Of a stretch of DNA of 64,000 nucleotides, positions 7,762-16,095 are shown in pieces. Below the pieces are notes generated by a model that was not told the origin of the DNA, ran no database searches, and saw nothing but the letters and a program-made list of their open reading frames with translations. Source of the DNA: Streptantibioticus silvisoli (GTDB taxonomy: Bacteria; Actinomycetota; Actinomycetes; Streptomycetales; Streptomycetaceae); contig NZ_JAAGKO020000022.1 in the NCBI RefSeq assembly GCF_027947535.2, forward strand, positions 61,723 to 125,722, written 5' to 3'. Position 1 is the first letter of the stretch. Each line of letters begins with the position of its first letter. A program made the translations under genes and the position numbers.

Positions 7762-8889
7762 ATGACGGCGGCTCGCCACAGCGCGTTCCACCGGCTCCGG
7801 GTGGCCGGCGTGGACCGGATCACCGACGACGCGGTCGCGCTCACCTTCGAGGTGCCGCCCGCGTTGCGGGAGACCTACAGATTCACACCGGGACAGCACG
7901 TGACGCTGCGCCGGTTCACCGGCCCGGACGGCGGTGCGGAGATACGCAGGACCTACTCGGTCTGCGATCCGGCCCCGGACGGCGACGGCGGCTGGCCGGC
8001 GGGCGGCGGCCCGGCGGCGCTGCGGGTCGGGGTGCGGCTGGTGGAGGGCGGCGCGTTCTCCCCGTACGCGCTCAAGGAGTTGCTGGCCGGCGACGAGATC
8101 GAGGTCATGGCCCCGGCGGGGCGGTTCGGCCTGGCCGGGCTGGCGGCGGGGGACGGCGGGCACTTCGCGGCGGTGGTGGGCGGCAGCGGGATCACCCCGG
8201 TGCTGTCGATCGCGGCCACGGTGCTGGCGAGCCGGCTGGCGGCGCGGTTCTGCCTGGTGCGCAGCGACCGCACGGCGGCGTCCACGATGTTCCTCGAAGA
8301 GGTGGCCGACCTCAAGGACCGGTATCCGGGGCGGTTCCAGCTGGTCCAGGTGCTCTCCCGCGAGGAGCAGCAGGCCGGTCTGCCGTCCGGGCGGCTGGAC
8401 GGTGAGCGGCTGACCGCGCTGCTGCCCGCCCTGCTGCCGGTCGGCCGGGTCGACGCCTGGTTCCTGTGCGGGCCCTACGGGCTGGTCTCCGGTGCCGAAC
8501 ACGCGCTGAGCGACCTCGGCGTCGACCGCTCCCGCGTCCACCAGGAGATCTTCCACGTCGACGACGGCACCGGCGTCCCCGCGACCGCGGTGGCCGGGGA
8601 GCGTTCCGGGGTGACCGGGACCGTGCACGCCACGCTGGACGGCCGCGGCGGCAGCTGGGCCTCCCGCGACGGGGAGTCGCTGCTGGAGACCGTGCTGCGC
8701 AACCGCGCCGACGCCCCGTACGCCTGCAAGGGCGGCGTCTGCGGCACCTGCCGCGCCAAGCTGGTCGCCGGCGAGGTGCGCATGGACCGCAACTTCGCCC
8801 TGGAGCCGGAGGAACTGGACGCCGGCTACGTGCTGGCCTGCCAGTCCCACCCCGTCACGGAGAAGGTCGAGCTGGACTTCGACGCCTGA
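7762..8889 (+). CDS. paaE: Phenylacetyl-CoA epoxidase reductase PaaE (FAD, NADPH, 2Fe-2S), 375 aa
   Basis: PaaE feeds electrons from NAD(P)H to the PaaA diiron centre. Domains in order: an FAD-binding barrel (about 5-115) with RTYSVC at 63-68 for flavin; an NAD(P) domain with GGSGITPVLS and FLCGPYGLV; and a C-terminal plant-type ferredoxin domain. The ferredoxin cysteines are 322, 327, 330 and 360 (CKGGVCGTC and ACQ). The start ATG at 7762 has AAGGAG inside the end of paaD. An earlier in-frame ATG at 7723 would overlap paaD by about 30 bases and lacks a site. It is the last gene of the operon. Confidence 0.95.
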   Translation: MTAARHSAFHRLRVAGVDRITDDAVALTFEVPPALRETYRFTPGQHVTLRRFTGPDGGAEIRRTYSVCDPAPDGDGGWPAGGGPAALRVGVRLVEGGAFSPYALKELLAGDEIEVMAPAGRFGLAGLAAGDGGHFAAVVGGSGITPVLSIAATVLASRLAARFCLVRSDRTAASTMFLEEVADLKDRYPGRFQLVQVLSREEQQAGLPSGRLDGERLTALLPALLPVGRVDAWFLCGPYGLVSGAEHALSDLGVDRSRVHQEIFHVDDGTGVPATAVAGERSGVTGTVHATLDGRGGSWASRDGESLLETVLRNRADAPYACKGGVCGTCRAKLVAGEVRMDRNFALEPEELDAGYVLACQSHPVTEKVELDFDA

Positions 8890-9033
8890 GGGGTTCGTTC
8901 GACGACTGGGGGCACCCACTTCGCCGGCCCGTCCGCGGGCGGCCCGCGCGGCGGACGTGCCGGCGGCGGGCCGGGGGCGCAGCGCCACGGGAAGGGGCCG
9001 TCAGGTGCCCGGCCCGGGGCCTGGAGCGGCTGT

Positions 9034-9058
9034 CCGTCGGCAACCGTATTGCCGACGG
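9034..9058. terminator. Perfect 10-bp inverted repeat downstream of paaE; terminator or operator
   Basis: The 8890-9426 gap (537 bases) contains no convincing gene. CCGTCGGCAA at 9034-9043 and TTGCCGACGG at 9049-9058 form a perfect hairpin with a 5-base loop, 145 bases after the paaE stop. There is no T-tract, so termination is only one option. At 9282-9317 the gap also has three 12-base tandem units based on CCCGCACTCGG. Confidence 0.4.
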
Positions 9059-9281
9059 CGTGCGGCGAGCCGCGGTGGCCCGGGAGTTACGGGAAGCCGC
9101 CCCCGGACGAGCCCGGTCCCGACGCGGCCCGGCCCAGGGCCGAAGCAGCCACCGCCGATAGCCGCGCCACGAACGGCCGTTGGCGGGCCGGGGCCCCCGG
9201 GCCCGGGGGCCCACGAGCACCCGATCCCGGCATGCCCGGCCCCGACGCGCCCCCGGCCCCGGGACCCGATCCGCCCCCGGA

Positions 9282-9317
9282 CCCGCACTCGGACCCGCAC
9301 TCGGGCCCGCACTCGGC
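9282..9317. repeat. Three tandem 12-base repeats
   Basis: The unit CCCGCACTCGG plus one variable base (A, G or C) occurs three times without gaps in the non-coding stretch between paaE and the rhodanese gene. It lies within a wider CCCGGCCCCG-rich low-complexity stretch. Confidence 0.7.
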
Positions 9318-9426
9318 GGCAACGCGACCCGTGACGAGTGGGATACGGTCCGCGGAGTGCCCGGCGCGGTGTCGCGCCGGTGCGGGCGGGCCGGGCGGTG
9401 GCCGCCGGGTGGTGAGTGGCGGGCGG

Positions 9427-9759
9427 TCAGAGGACGCCGGCCGCCGTACCGTTCTCGCTGACCATGGGGTGGCCGCAGGCCTGCCAGGCGAGCATGCCGC
9501 CGTCGACGTTGACGGCGTCCACGCCCTGGTCGATCAGGAACTGGGTGACCTGCGCGGAGCGGCCGCCGGCCTTGCAGATGACATGGACGCGGGAGTCGGT
9601 CGGCACCTCGGCGTGCCGGGCGGTGATCTCGCTCATCGCGATGTGGGTGGCCGCCGGGGCGTGGCCGGCCTGCCACTCGTCGCTCTCCCGGACGTCGAGC
9701 AGGAATCCGTCGGCGGGCAGGGCGGTGACATCGATCGAGGGCATCGGGGCGAACGACAT
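9427..9759 (-). CDS. Single-domain rhodanese-like sulfurtransferase, 110 aa
   Basis: This is one rhodanese domain, nearly full-length for the single-domain family. It starts IDVTALPADGFLLDVRESDEWQAGHAPAATHIAMSEI. The active-site loop is CKAGGR with Cys62 as the likely persulfide carrier, followed by SAQVTQFLIDQGVDAVNVDGGMLAW. The protein is probably cytoplasmic because no signal peptide is seen. The start at 9759 was chosen for the GGAGAGG site 9 bases upstream. A longer ORF would add 11 poorly conserved residues. Physiological donor and acceptor are unknown. The J-domain gene on the same strand ends about 110 bases upstream, so co-transcription is possible. Confidence 0.9.
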   Translation of the reverse strand: MSFAPMPSIDVTALPADGFLLDVRESDEWQAGHAPAATHIAMSEITARHAEVPTDSRVHVICKAGGRSAQVTQFLIDQGVDAVNVDGGMLAWQACGHPMVSENGTAAGVL

Positions 9760-9868
9760 GGAAGGCCTCTCCGGTGAAGTGTGCGGGGGCACGAACGGGT
9801 GAAACGAGCGAGAAAGGGGGGTGAAAGATGCGGGGTGCGGGGTGCGGATCAGCGGCGAACGTACCGTC

Positions 9869-10696
9869 TCAGCCGGCGGCCGGGTGCAGCAGTGCGCGCA
9901 GGCGGCGTTCGCGTTCGGAGACCTGGGCCAGCAGCTGCTCGGCGATCTCCTCCAGCAGCGTGTCGGGGTCGTCGGGGGCGAGCTTGAGCATCTGGCCGAT
10001 GGCGCTGTTCTCCAGCTCGCCGGCCACCACCGCCAGCGCCTCCTTCCGCGACGCCATCCACTCCAGGCGGGCGTACAGCTCCTCGGCCTTGCTCAGCGGC
10101 GCCGGTTCGGGGGCCGGACCGGCCGCCCACTCCTCGGCCAGCGCCCGCAGCCCGTCCTCGTCGCCCTGGGCGTACGCCTCGTTGACCCGGGAGATGAACT
10201 CGCCGCGCCGGATCTCGTCCTCCTCGCCCTGGGCGAGGTCGGGGTGCGCCTTGCGGACCAGGTCGCGGTACAGCCGGCGGGCCTCCTCGCCGGGGCGGAC
10301 CCGGCGCGGCACGTCGGCCTCCTCGACCGGGCGCACGCCGTCCGAGCCGAGCATCCCCTCGAAGAGCTCCTCAACTCCAGGCATGGGCATGACCAAGGCG
10401 CGGGCCGCCCAGGCGGCCTCGATGTCGGCGCGCTCACCGCTGTGCGCGGCGACCGCCTCGGCGATCAGCGCGTCGAGTTCGTCCAGGCGCGTGTACATCG
10501 GTCCGAGGCGCTGGTGGTGCAGGCGGGAGAAGTTCTCCACCTCCACCCGGAAGGTCTCCACCGCGATCTCGAACTCGATCAACGCCTGCTCGGCGACGCG
10601 GACCGCCTTCTCCAGGCGGTCCTCGGCGTGGGGTTGCTCGGCTTGTCCTCCGGCCGGCTGCTGCTCGGCCGACGGCGTACCGTCCAGGTTCGTCAC
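9869..10696 (-). CDS. J-domain-containing protein, 275 aa
   Basis: The region RPGEEARRLYRDLVRKAHPDLAQGEEDEIRRGEFISRVNEAYAQGD (about 135-180) is a J-domain core with the HPD tripeptide at 151-153. This suggests that it stimulates a DnaK-type ATPase. The J-domain is internal. It is preceded by a helical, probably coiled-coil segment (25-100) and followed by another helical region (200-275) ending in a Glu/Arg-rich tail. It lacks the Gly/Phe linker and zinc-finger of DnaJ, so it is a specialised partner rather than a general chaperone. The start is GTG at 10696 with only a weak ribosome site. It is divergent from the phosphatase gene with about 220 bases between them. Confidence 0.8.
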   Translation of the reverse strand: MTNLDGTPSAEQQPAGGQAEQPHAEDRLEKAVRVAEQALIEFEIAVETFRVEVENFSRLHHQRLGPMYTRLDELDALIAEAVAAHSGERADIEAAWAARALVMPMPGVEELFEGMLGSDGVRPVEEADVPRRVRPGEEARRLYRDLVRKAHPDLAQGEEDEIRRGEFISRVNEAYAQGDEDGLRALAEEWAAGPAPEPAPLSKAEELYARLEWMASRKEALAVVAGELENSAIGQMLKLAPDDPDTLLEEIAEQLLAQVSERERRLRALLHPAAG

Positions 10697-10920
10697 CCGT
10701 CCAGCCTACGAGGGCGTGGGGGGCGCACGCTCGTCCTCCCCATGCGCCACTCGCGCCCCACGCGCCCCAACTTCCCGCCAGAGGTGGTCAATCTCCGCGT
10801 TTTCCCACCCTCATGTGACGATTCGTGCTTGCCTGGTCCCTGGACGTATTCTTCGGCTACTACCTCCGGCCGCCTCGGACGAGATCTGATGAGAACCGCA
10901 GGTGCTCCACGTTGGACGAC

Positions 10921-13900
10921 ATGACCCAGCTTCCCGCCCCGGCCGAACCGGCCTCCGGGGGCGGCCCCGCCTCACCCGGGGCGACGACGGCCGTGGCCGC
11001 CGCCCCGCCGCTCCCGGTCGGCACACTGGCCAAGCTGTCCCTGAAGGCACCGGCCCCGCCCACCGCACCGGTCCGCTGGCCGAAGCCGGCGTCGGCGCCC
11101 ACCGGGATCGCGGCGCTGCTGCGGCTGGCGGTGGTGTCGGTGGACACCGAGGGCCGGGTGGCGCACTGGAACCGGGGCGCCGAGGAGTTGTTCGGGCACC
11201 GCTGGGAGGCGGTTTTCGGCCATTCCGCGACCGGTCTGCTGTCCACGCCGACCCCGGGGCGCGACGGCCGGCAGAACGACGTCTTCGGCCTGCTGGACGG
11301 CCTGACCGTCGCCAGCTGGGCCGGTGAGTTCCCGATCACCGGCCGGGACGACATGCACCGCCAGGTGATGCTGTGGTCGTACCGGATCGACGAGAGCCCC
11401 GGCCGCGGCCTGCTGGTACTGGCGGCCAACGCCACCTCGTTGCGCTCCGGCGCGCTGCGGATCGCGATCGGCGACCGCATGCTCCCGTACGCGCTGGTGG
11501 GCGCCGCCGGGCCGGACGGCATCCGGGTGCTGCCCCGGCTCGGACCGCCCGCCGATCCGCAGACGCCGGTCGCCGCCCGGCTGCCCGGCGCCGACCGGAT
11601 CAACCACGTGCTCGCGGAACGGCTGCGCACCGTGCTGCCCCGGGTCGGCCGCGGCCGCCTGGAGCAACTGATGCGGCTGGTCCGGCGGCTGGGCTACCCC
11701 GCCGTCGAGGTCGAGGGCGCCGCGCCGCTGCCGGTTCTGCCGTACGAGGCGTTCGAACCGTACGGCCCGGCCGAACCGGTGTCCGGCGCGACCACGGCAC
11801 CACGCCCGGAACCGGTACTGCCGGTAGCCGTACCGCGGCAGGAACTCCCGCCCGGCACCGACCAGCCCCCCACCCCACCGGAAAACGCCACCCCCGGCAC
11901 CCCCGGCACCCCCGACGCCGGCACCGCGAACGCCCCCGGCGCCGAAGCCCCCGGCACGCCGCACACCCCCGGCCCCGAAGCCCCCGGCCACCCCGCCGAC
12001 GCCCAGCAGACCGCGCCGGACGCCGCCCCGCTCACCGCTCAGGCCACCGCCCCGCACACCGCTCAGGCCACCGCGCCGGACAGCACTCAGGACGCGCCCG
12101 CCGACAGCGGCACGGCGCAAGAGGTGCTCACCGGGACCGTGACCGGTTCCGGGGAGGAGGGTGCGGCGTGCGCGGCTCCGGGTTCGGTGCCGGTGCCGCC
12201 GGGCGGGATCGGGCCGGCGGCGCGGTCCGGGTACGCCGGCTCCGAGGCCGGCGAGCCGGACTACGCCGAATACGCCTCCCACTCCTCCGCCGTCCCCGGC
12301 CACCTGGTCAACCAGCAGCTGGACCTGCTGCGCGAGACCGGCACCCGGGTCGGCACCACGCTGTCGCTGGAGACTACCGCGGCGGAGCTGTGCCGGGTCG
12401 CGGTGCCGCGGTTCGCCGACTTCGCCACCGTGCTCATCGTCGACGACGTCTTCTCCGGCGCCGCGGCCGACGCGCTGTTCGACGGCGGCGGCCTCACCGG
12501 CACCCCGGTACCCGGCGACGGGCTGGCCCCGGGCAGCGGCCTGACGGTCGGCGCCGGCGTCACCAACGGCAACGGCCTCACGCCCGGCAACGGCGGCCGC
12601 CCGGCCCGGCTGACCGTGCGGCGGCTGGCGGTGGCCAACCGGCTGCCGAACAGCCCGTGGGACCGGGTGCTGCCGGAGGGCGAACTGTTCACCCTGGCCG
12701 CCGGACGCTCCCCCGGGCTCACAGAACCGTTACTGCTGCCGACGGTGGACGCGGCGCTCGCCGACGACCTGGCCGCCGACCTCGGCGTCCCGGGGCTCGG
12801 ACAGCTGCTGCCGGGGCGTTCGCTGCTGATCACCCCCCTGACCGCGCGCGGCCTGGTGCTGGGCCGGATGTGCTTCGTGCGCGAACCCCTGCGGCGGCCG
12901 TTCACCACCAAGGACGTCGCGACGGCGGTGGAGGTGGCCGCGCGCGGTGCCCTCCACCTGGACAACGCGCGGCTGCACCAGTTCGAGGCCCGGGCGGCGA
13001 CCACGCTGCAACGCAGCATGCTGCCGGCAGCGCCGCCGCCGATGCCCGGCGTGCGCGTCGCCCACCACTACCGGCCGGGCGACCGGCAGGCGCAGGTCGG
13101 CGGCGACTGGTTCGACGCGATCCAACTGCCGGGCGGGCGGGTCGCGTTGATCGTCGGCGACGTGATGGGCCACGGCCTGCTGAGCGCGGCGGTGATGGGC
13201 CAGTTCCGCACCGCGGTGCAGACGATGGCGGCGCTCGACCTGCCGCCCGCGCAGCTGCTGCGGCACCTGGACAACCTCGCGCACAAGCTGGGCCCCGACC
13301 ACCTGGCCACCTGCGTCTACGCGGTCTACGACCCGATCCACCGCACCCTGACGCTGGCCAACGCCGGCCACATCCCGCCGGTGCTGGCCCGCCCCGACGG
13401 GCGCAGCGAGCTGCTGCGCATCCCCGAGGGCGCCCCGATCGGGGTGGGCGGCATCCCGTTCGAGACGGTGGAGATCGAGGTGCCGGACGGCAGCTGGCTG
13501 GTGCTGTGCACCGACGGCCTGGTCGAGGTGCGCGGGCAGGGCATAGACGCCGGCCTCGCCGCGCTGTGCGCCAACGTCATCGAACCCGAGCACACGCCCG
13601 AGGACGTCTGCGGCCAGATCCTGTCGCGGGTGCACTACGAGGAGCGCACCGACGACGTCGCGCTGCTGGTCGCCCGGTTCGACGGGATCGACCGGCGCGA
13701 CGTCGCCGAGTGGCGGCTGGACATCAGCGACGCGGAGGTGCGCGTCGCCCGCGCCCACACCCGGCGGCAGCTGGCCGAATGGGGTCTCGAACAGCTGACC
13801 GACCTGGCGGAGCTGCTGGTCAGCGAGCTGGTGACCAACGCCCTGCGGGTGGCGTCGCAGGAGGTCACCCTGCGGCTGATGCGGGTCGGCGCGCTGCTGG

Positions 13901-14070
13901 TCGAGGTCAGCGACGACGACCACAACCTGCCGCAGCTGCGCCGCGCCGACCAGGACGACGAGCACGGCCGCGGCCTCGCGCTGGTCAGCAACCTCTCCCG
14001 GCGCTGGGGCACCAGCCGGCAGGCGGTGGGCAAGGTGGTGTGGTTCGAACTCCCGCTGCCCAAGGGCTGA
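10921..14070 (+). CDS. PAS/GAF/PP2C (SpoIIE)/HATPase multidomain phosphatase-kinase with a TTA codon, 1049 aa
   Basis: Domains in order: an Ala/Pro-rich lead (1-58); a PAS sensor with TEGRVAHWNRGAEELFGHRWEAVFG (about 65-180); a 150-residue Pro/Thr/Ala linker (about 300-450); a GAF-like domain (about 460-680); a SpoIIE-type PP2C phosphatase (about 690-905) with AQVGGDWFDA, VGDVMGHG, NAGHIPPVL and LCTDGLVEV; and an anti-sigma-type HATPase (about 920-1049) with ELVTNAL and RGLALV. Such proteins act as partner-switching regulators that dephosphorylate anti-anti-sigma factors and can phosphorylate them. A TTA codon at 12730-12732 (residue 604) would make translation depend on the bldA tRNA in Streptomyces. 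ATG at 10921 is the assumed start. A TTG at 10912 has a slightly better-placed AGGTG. Confidence 0.9.
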   Translation: MTQLPAPAEPASGGGPASPGATTAVAAAPPLPVGTLAKLSLKAPAPPTAPVRWPKPASAPTGIAALLRLAVVSVDTEGRVAHWNRGAEELFGHRWEAVFGHSATGLLSTPTPGRDGRQNDVFGLLDGLTVASWAGEFPITGRDDMHRQVMLWSYRIDESPGRGLLVLAANATSLRSGALRIAIGDRMLPYALVGAAGPDGIRVLPRLGPPADPQTPVAARLPGADRINHVLAERLRTVLPRVGRGRLEQLMRLVRRLGYPAVEVEGAAPLPVLPYEAFEPYGPAEPVSGATTAPRPEPVLPVAVPRQELPPGTDQPPTPPENATPGTPGTPDAGTANAPGAEAPGTPHTPGPEAPGHPADAQQTAPDAAPLTAQATAPHTAQATAPDSTQDAPADSGTAQEVLTGTVTGSGEEGAACAAPGSVPVPPGGIGPAARSGYAGSEAGEPDYAEYASHSSAVPGHLVNQQLDLLRETGTRVGTTLSLETTAAELCRVAVPRFADFATVLIVDDVFSGAAADALFDGGGLTGTPVPGDGLAPGSGLTVGAGVTNGNGLTPGNGGRPARLTVRRLAVANRLPNSPWDRVLPEGELFTLAAGRSPGLTEPLLLPTVDAALADDLAADLGVPGLGQLLPGRSLLITPLTARGLVLGRMCFVREPLRRPFTTKDVATAVEVAARGALHLDNARLHQFEARAATTLQRSMLPAAPPPMPGVRVAHHYRPGDRQAQVGGDWFDAIQLPGGRVALIVGDVMGHGLLSAAVMGQFRTAVQTMAALDLPPAQLLRHLDNLAHKLGPDHLATCVYAVYDPIHRTLTLANAGHIPPVLARPDGRSELLRIPEGAPIGVGGIPFETVEIEVPDGSWLVLCTDGLVEVRGQGIDAGLAALCANVIEPEHTPEDVCGQILSRVHYEERTDDVALLVARFDGIDRRDVAEWRLDISDAEVRVARAHTRRQLAEWGLEQLTDLAELLVSELVTNALRVASQEVTLRLMRVGALLVEVSDDDHNLPQLRRADQDDEHGRGLALVSNLSRRWGTSRQAVGKVVWFELPLPKG

Positions 14071-14172
14071 TCCGCCCGCCGGCGCGCGGCTCCCCCGGCG
14101 GTGCCGCGCGCCCGGCGCACCACCTCCACCGGCGCACGCCGGGCGCCGACAACCCCTCGCGTCCCAGGGGCC

Positions 14173-14202
14173 ACAACGGCCCCGCGCGTTGTACGGTGCA
14201 AC
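14173..14202. promoter_or_regulatory. Candidate MarR operator: inverted repeat ahead of the marR start
   Basis: ACAACG (14173-14178) and CGTTGT (14187-14192) form an inverted repeat with 8 bases between. A second overlapping pair is GTTG (14188-14191) and CAAC (14199-14202). They lie 20-50 bases before the MarR gene start, where an autoregulatory site would be expected. Binding is not shown by the sequence itself. Confidence 0.4.
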
Positions 14203-14221
14203 CCACCGAAAGGGGAACACC

Positions 14222-14677
14222 GTGCCAGCGCCCCGTAACGAGCGGGAAGAGACCGTTGAGACGATCCAGCGCGAGTTGACCGCTTTCTCCCGCCGAGCCC
14301 GGGCGGCGGCGGCCCGGATGCATCCGGAGCTCTCCCTGGTGTCCTTCACGTTGCTCGCCCACCTCGCCGAACAGCGTGGCTGCCGCGCGACCGATCTCGC
14401 CGCGCACTACATGCTGGACAAGTCCACGGTGAGCCGCCAGGTGGCCGCGCTGGAGCACCTCGGCTTCGTGGAGCGGCGGCCGGACCCCGACGACCAGCGA
14501 GTGCAGGCGCTGCACCCGACCCCGGCCGGTGACGAGGTGCTGGCGGCCGCCACCGCCCGGCGCCAGGCGGCCTTCCAGCGCCGGCTGTCGGACTGGGCCG
14601 AGGACGACCTGGACCGGTTCGCCACCTACCTGGTCCGCTTCAACGAGGTGTCCATCCTCGACGACCAGTCCACCTGA
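14222..14677 (+). CDS. MarR-family winged-helix transcriptional regulator, 151 aa
   Basis: A MarR winged helix spans the protein. N-terminal dimer helices are followed by LVSFTLLAHLAEQRGCRATDLAAHY, the recognition helix MLDKSTVSRQVAALEHLGFVERRPDPDDQRVQALHPTPAG with the wing DPDDQR, and a C-terminal dimer helix ending EVSILDDQST. MarR proteins commonly repress a neighbouring exporter or oxidoreductase and respond to phenolic or oxidative signals. The closest candidates here are the HxlR/azoreductase pair, but the MarR gene converges on hxlR. GTG at 14222 has AAAGGGGA upstream. The target is unknown. Confidence 0.9.
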   Translation: MPAPRNEREETVETIQRELTAFSRRARAAAARMHPELSLVSFTLLAHLAEQRGCRATDLAAHYMLDKSTVSRQVAALEHLGFVERRPDPDDQRVQALHPTPAGDEVLAAATARRQAAFQRRLSDWAEDDLDRFATYLVRFNEVSILDDQST

Positions 14678-14712
14678 CCGCCCCCAGGACCGGCCGTGGC
14701 CGGCGCCGCCCG

Positions 14713-15102
14713 TCAGCCGGCCGTGGCCCCCTGGGGGGTGTTCGGCTCGCGCGGGGTGTTGGGGCAGGGACCGGACTCCGGCATCCACCGGGCGGCCCAG
14801 GCGGCGAGTTCGTTCATCGCGGGCAGCAGGGCGTGGCCGGCCGGGGTGAGCTGGTAGGAGACCCGCAGCGGCGGCCCCTCGTCCACCCGGCGCAGCAGCA
14901 GCCCGGCGGCGGCCAGCTCGGACAGCCGGTCGGACAGCATGCGTTCGGAGATGCCGGGGGTGGCCCGGCGCAGTTCGGCGAAGTAGAGCGGGCCCTGACT
15001 CATCAGTACGGCGATGATCACACCGCTCCACCGCTTGCCGAGCAGCGAGAAGACGCGGGTGATCTCTCCGTCGATCGCGTTGCACTCCTGGGAGTCGCGC
15101 AT
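14713..15102 (-). CDS. HxlR-family regulator with two cysteines, divergent from an azoreductase, 129 aa
   Basis: The winged helix of the HxlR family is clear: ITRVFSLLGKRWSGVIIAVLM, then LYFAELRRATPGISERMLSDRLSELAAAGLLLRR and the wing PPLRVSYQLTPAGHAL. Cys7 lies just before the first helix and Cys113 is in the tail. Bacillus subtilis YodB, a redox- and quinone-sensing HxlR repressor of the azoreductase gene azoR1, uses an N-terminal Cys (Cys6) and C-terminal cysteines. The same arrangement and the same divergent partner occur here, so quinone-responsive repression of the azoreductase is the best inference. ATG at 15102. The 142-base spacer to the azoreductase start contains an AT-rich stretch. 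Confidence 0.85.
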   Translation of the reverse strand: MRDSQECNAIDGEITRVFSLLGKRWSGVIIAVLMSQGPLYFAELRRATPGISERMLSDRLSELAAAGLLLRRVDEGPPLRVSYQLTPAGHALLPAMNELAAWAARWMPESGPCPNTPREPNTPQGATAG

Positions 15103-15134
15103 ATGCCCACGTTACTGCACGGCCGAGAGGCACT

Positions 15135-15175
15135 GCATTTTTGTTAGTAGGTATGGTATTCATAGTCGCTATACG
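15135..15175. promoter_or_regulatory. AT-rich divergent promoter/operator region of hxlR and azoR
   Basis: This is the only AT-rich stretch in the spacer. It holds TTGTTA at 15141-15146 and a small inverted repeat TATG (15152-15155) / CATA (15161-15164) with 5 bases between. TATACG follows at 15170-15175. The position suits overlapping divergent promoters controlled by the HxlR protein. No hexamer pair is clean enough to fix the start sites. Confidence 0.4.
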
Positions 15176-15244
15176 GATCGTAGCGCGCGGGCCGTACCCC
15201 GTCCGGCTGCCGCACGAGATACCACCCCTGACCGGAGGCACCCC

Positions 15245-15892
15245 ATGGCCACGCTGCTGCACATCGACTCGTCCATCACCGGTGATGCGTCCACCTCGCG
15301 CGCGGTGACCGCGACTTTCCGCGCCGAGTGGGAGGCCCAGCACCCCAACGGCACCGTCATCTACCGCGACCTGGCCGCCGAGCCGCTGCCGCACCTGACC
15401 GGCCTCGCCGCCGGCGCCGCCTTCACCGCTCCGGAGGACCGCACCGCCGAGCAGGCCGCCGCGATGGCGCTGCGCGAGCAGCTGGCCACCGAGCTGGAGT
15501 CGGCCGACGCCGTACTGATCGGCGCCCCGATGTACAACTTCACCATCGCCTCGACCCTGAAGGTCTGGATAGACCAGGTCATCCTGGCCGGCCGCACCAT
15601 GGGCGAGGCGCCGTCCGCCGCCGGCACCCCGGCGGTCGTGGTGGCCAGCCGCGGCGGCTCCTACCGCCCCGGCACCCCGCGCGAGAGCTTCGAGTTCGTG
15701 CAGAACTACCTGGAGAAGGTGCTCAACGGCGGCCTCGGCCTCCAGGTCGAGTTCATCGTGCCGGAGCTGACCATGGCCCGCTCCAACCCGGCGATGGCCG
15801 ACCTCGTCGAGCTGGCCGACGCCTCCCGCGAGCAGGCCCACACCGACGCGACCGCCCGCGCCAAGGCCCTGGCCGCCAACGTCACCGTCTGA
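15245..15892 (+). CDS. azoR: FMN-dependent NADH:quinone oxidoreductase/azoreductase, 215 aa
   Basis: This flavodoxin-fold azoreductase (AzoR/AcpD family) reduces quinones and azo compounds by two electrons with NADH and FMN. Landmarks are the N-terminal LLHIDSSITGDASTSRAVT phosphate-binding loop (residues 4-22) and APMYNFTIASTLKVWIDQVILAGRTM (about 97-122), the FMN and substrate segment. ASRGGSYRPGTPRESFEFVQNYLEKVL also matches. Full length for the family, with no signal peptide. ATG at 15245 has GGAGG at 15234-15238. It is divergent from the HxlR regulator and ends before a strong hairpin at 15940-15968. Confidence 0.93.
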   Translation: MATLLHIDSSITGDASTSRAVTATFRAEWEAQHPNGTVIYRDLAAEPLPHLTGLAAGAAFTAPEDRTAEQAAAMALREQLATELESADAVLIGAPMYNFTIASTLKVWIDQVILAGRTMGEAPSAAGTPAVVVASRGGSYRPGTPRESFEFVQNYLEKVLNGGLGLQVEFIVPELTMARSNPAMADLVELADASREQAHTDATARAKALAANVTV

Positions 15893-15939
15893 TCCCCGGC
15901 CGGGAGCGGGCGAAGCCCGACCCCCGGAACGCTACGGAA

Positions 15940-15968
15940 GGGGGCGCCGTCCGGTGGACGGCGCCCCC
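15940..15968 (+). terminator. Intrinsic-terminator-like hairpin after azoR
   Basis: A perfect 13-bp stem (15940-15952 with 15956-15968) closes a 3-base loop about 48 bases after the azoR stop. It is GC-rich and followed by TTCCC rather than a long T-run. Confidence 0.7.
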
Positions 15969-15984
15969 TTCCCGGCACCCGGCA

Positions 15985-16095
15985 CGCACTTCCCCGCACG
16001 CATGGCGCCGGCCTCTAGGAACGTACTTCCCCGTACGCGTGCACCGGGCTTCTCGGCACGCACTTCCCCGTACGCATGGCCCCGGGCTTCTCCGG
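15985..16095. repeat. Three imperfect 37-bp tandem repeats in the azoR-terD gap
   Basis: The core CGYACTTCCCCGYACGC recurs at 15985, 16022 and 16059, giving a 37-base period, and a fourth degenerate partial copy follows to about 16130. The rest of the 15893-16430 gap is low-complexity. From about 16300 to 16425 it repeats CACGCCGACCGCC-like words. No gene is supported here. Short ORFs in this stretch are products of the repeats. Confidence 0.7.

Noticed and set aside
9049..9777. Plus-strand 242-codon ORF over the rhodanese gene
   Set aside because: It is antisense to a complete rhodanese with its active-site Cys, and its first part is Pro-rich spacer sequence.
11373..14279. 968-codon plus-strand frame overlapping the SpoIIE-type gene
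   Set aside because: Arg/Pro/Ala-rich shadow frame of the true gene. It has no motifs, while the chosen frame has complete PAS, PP2C and HATPase domains.
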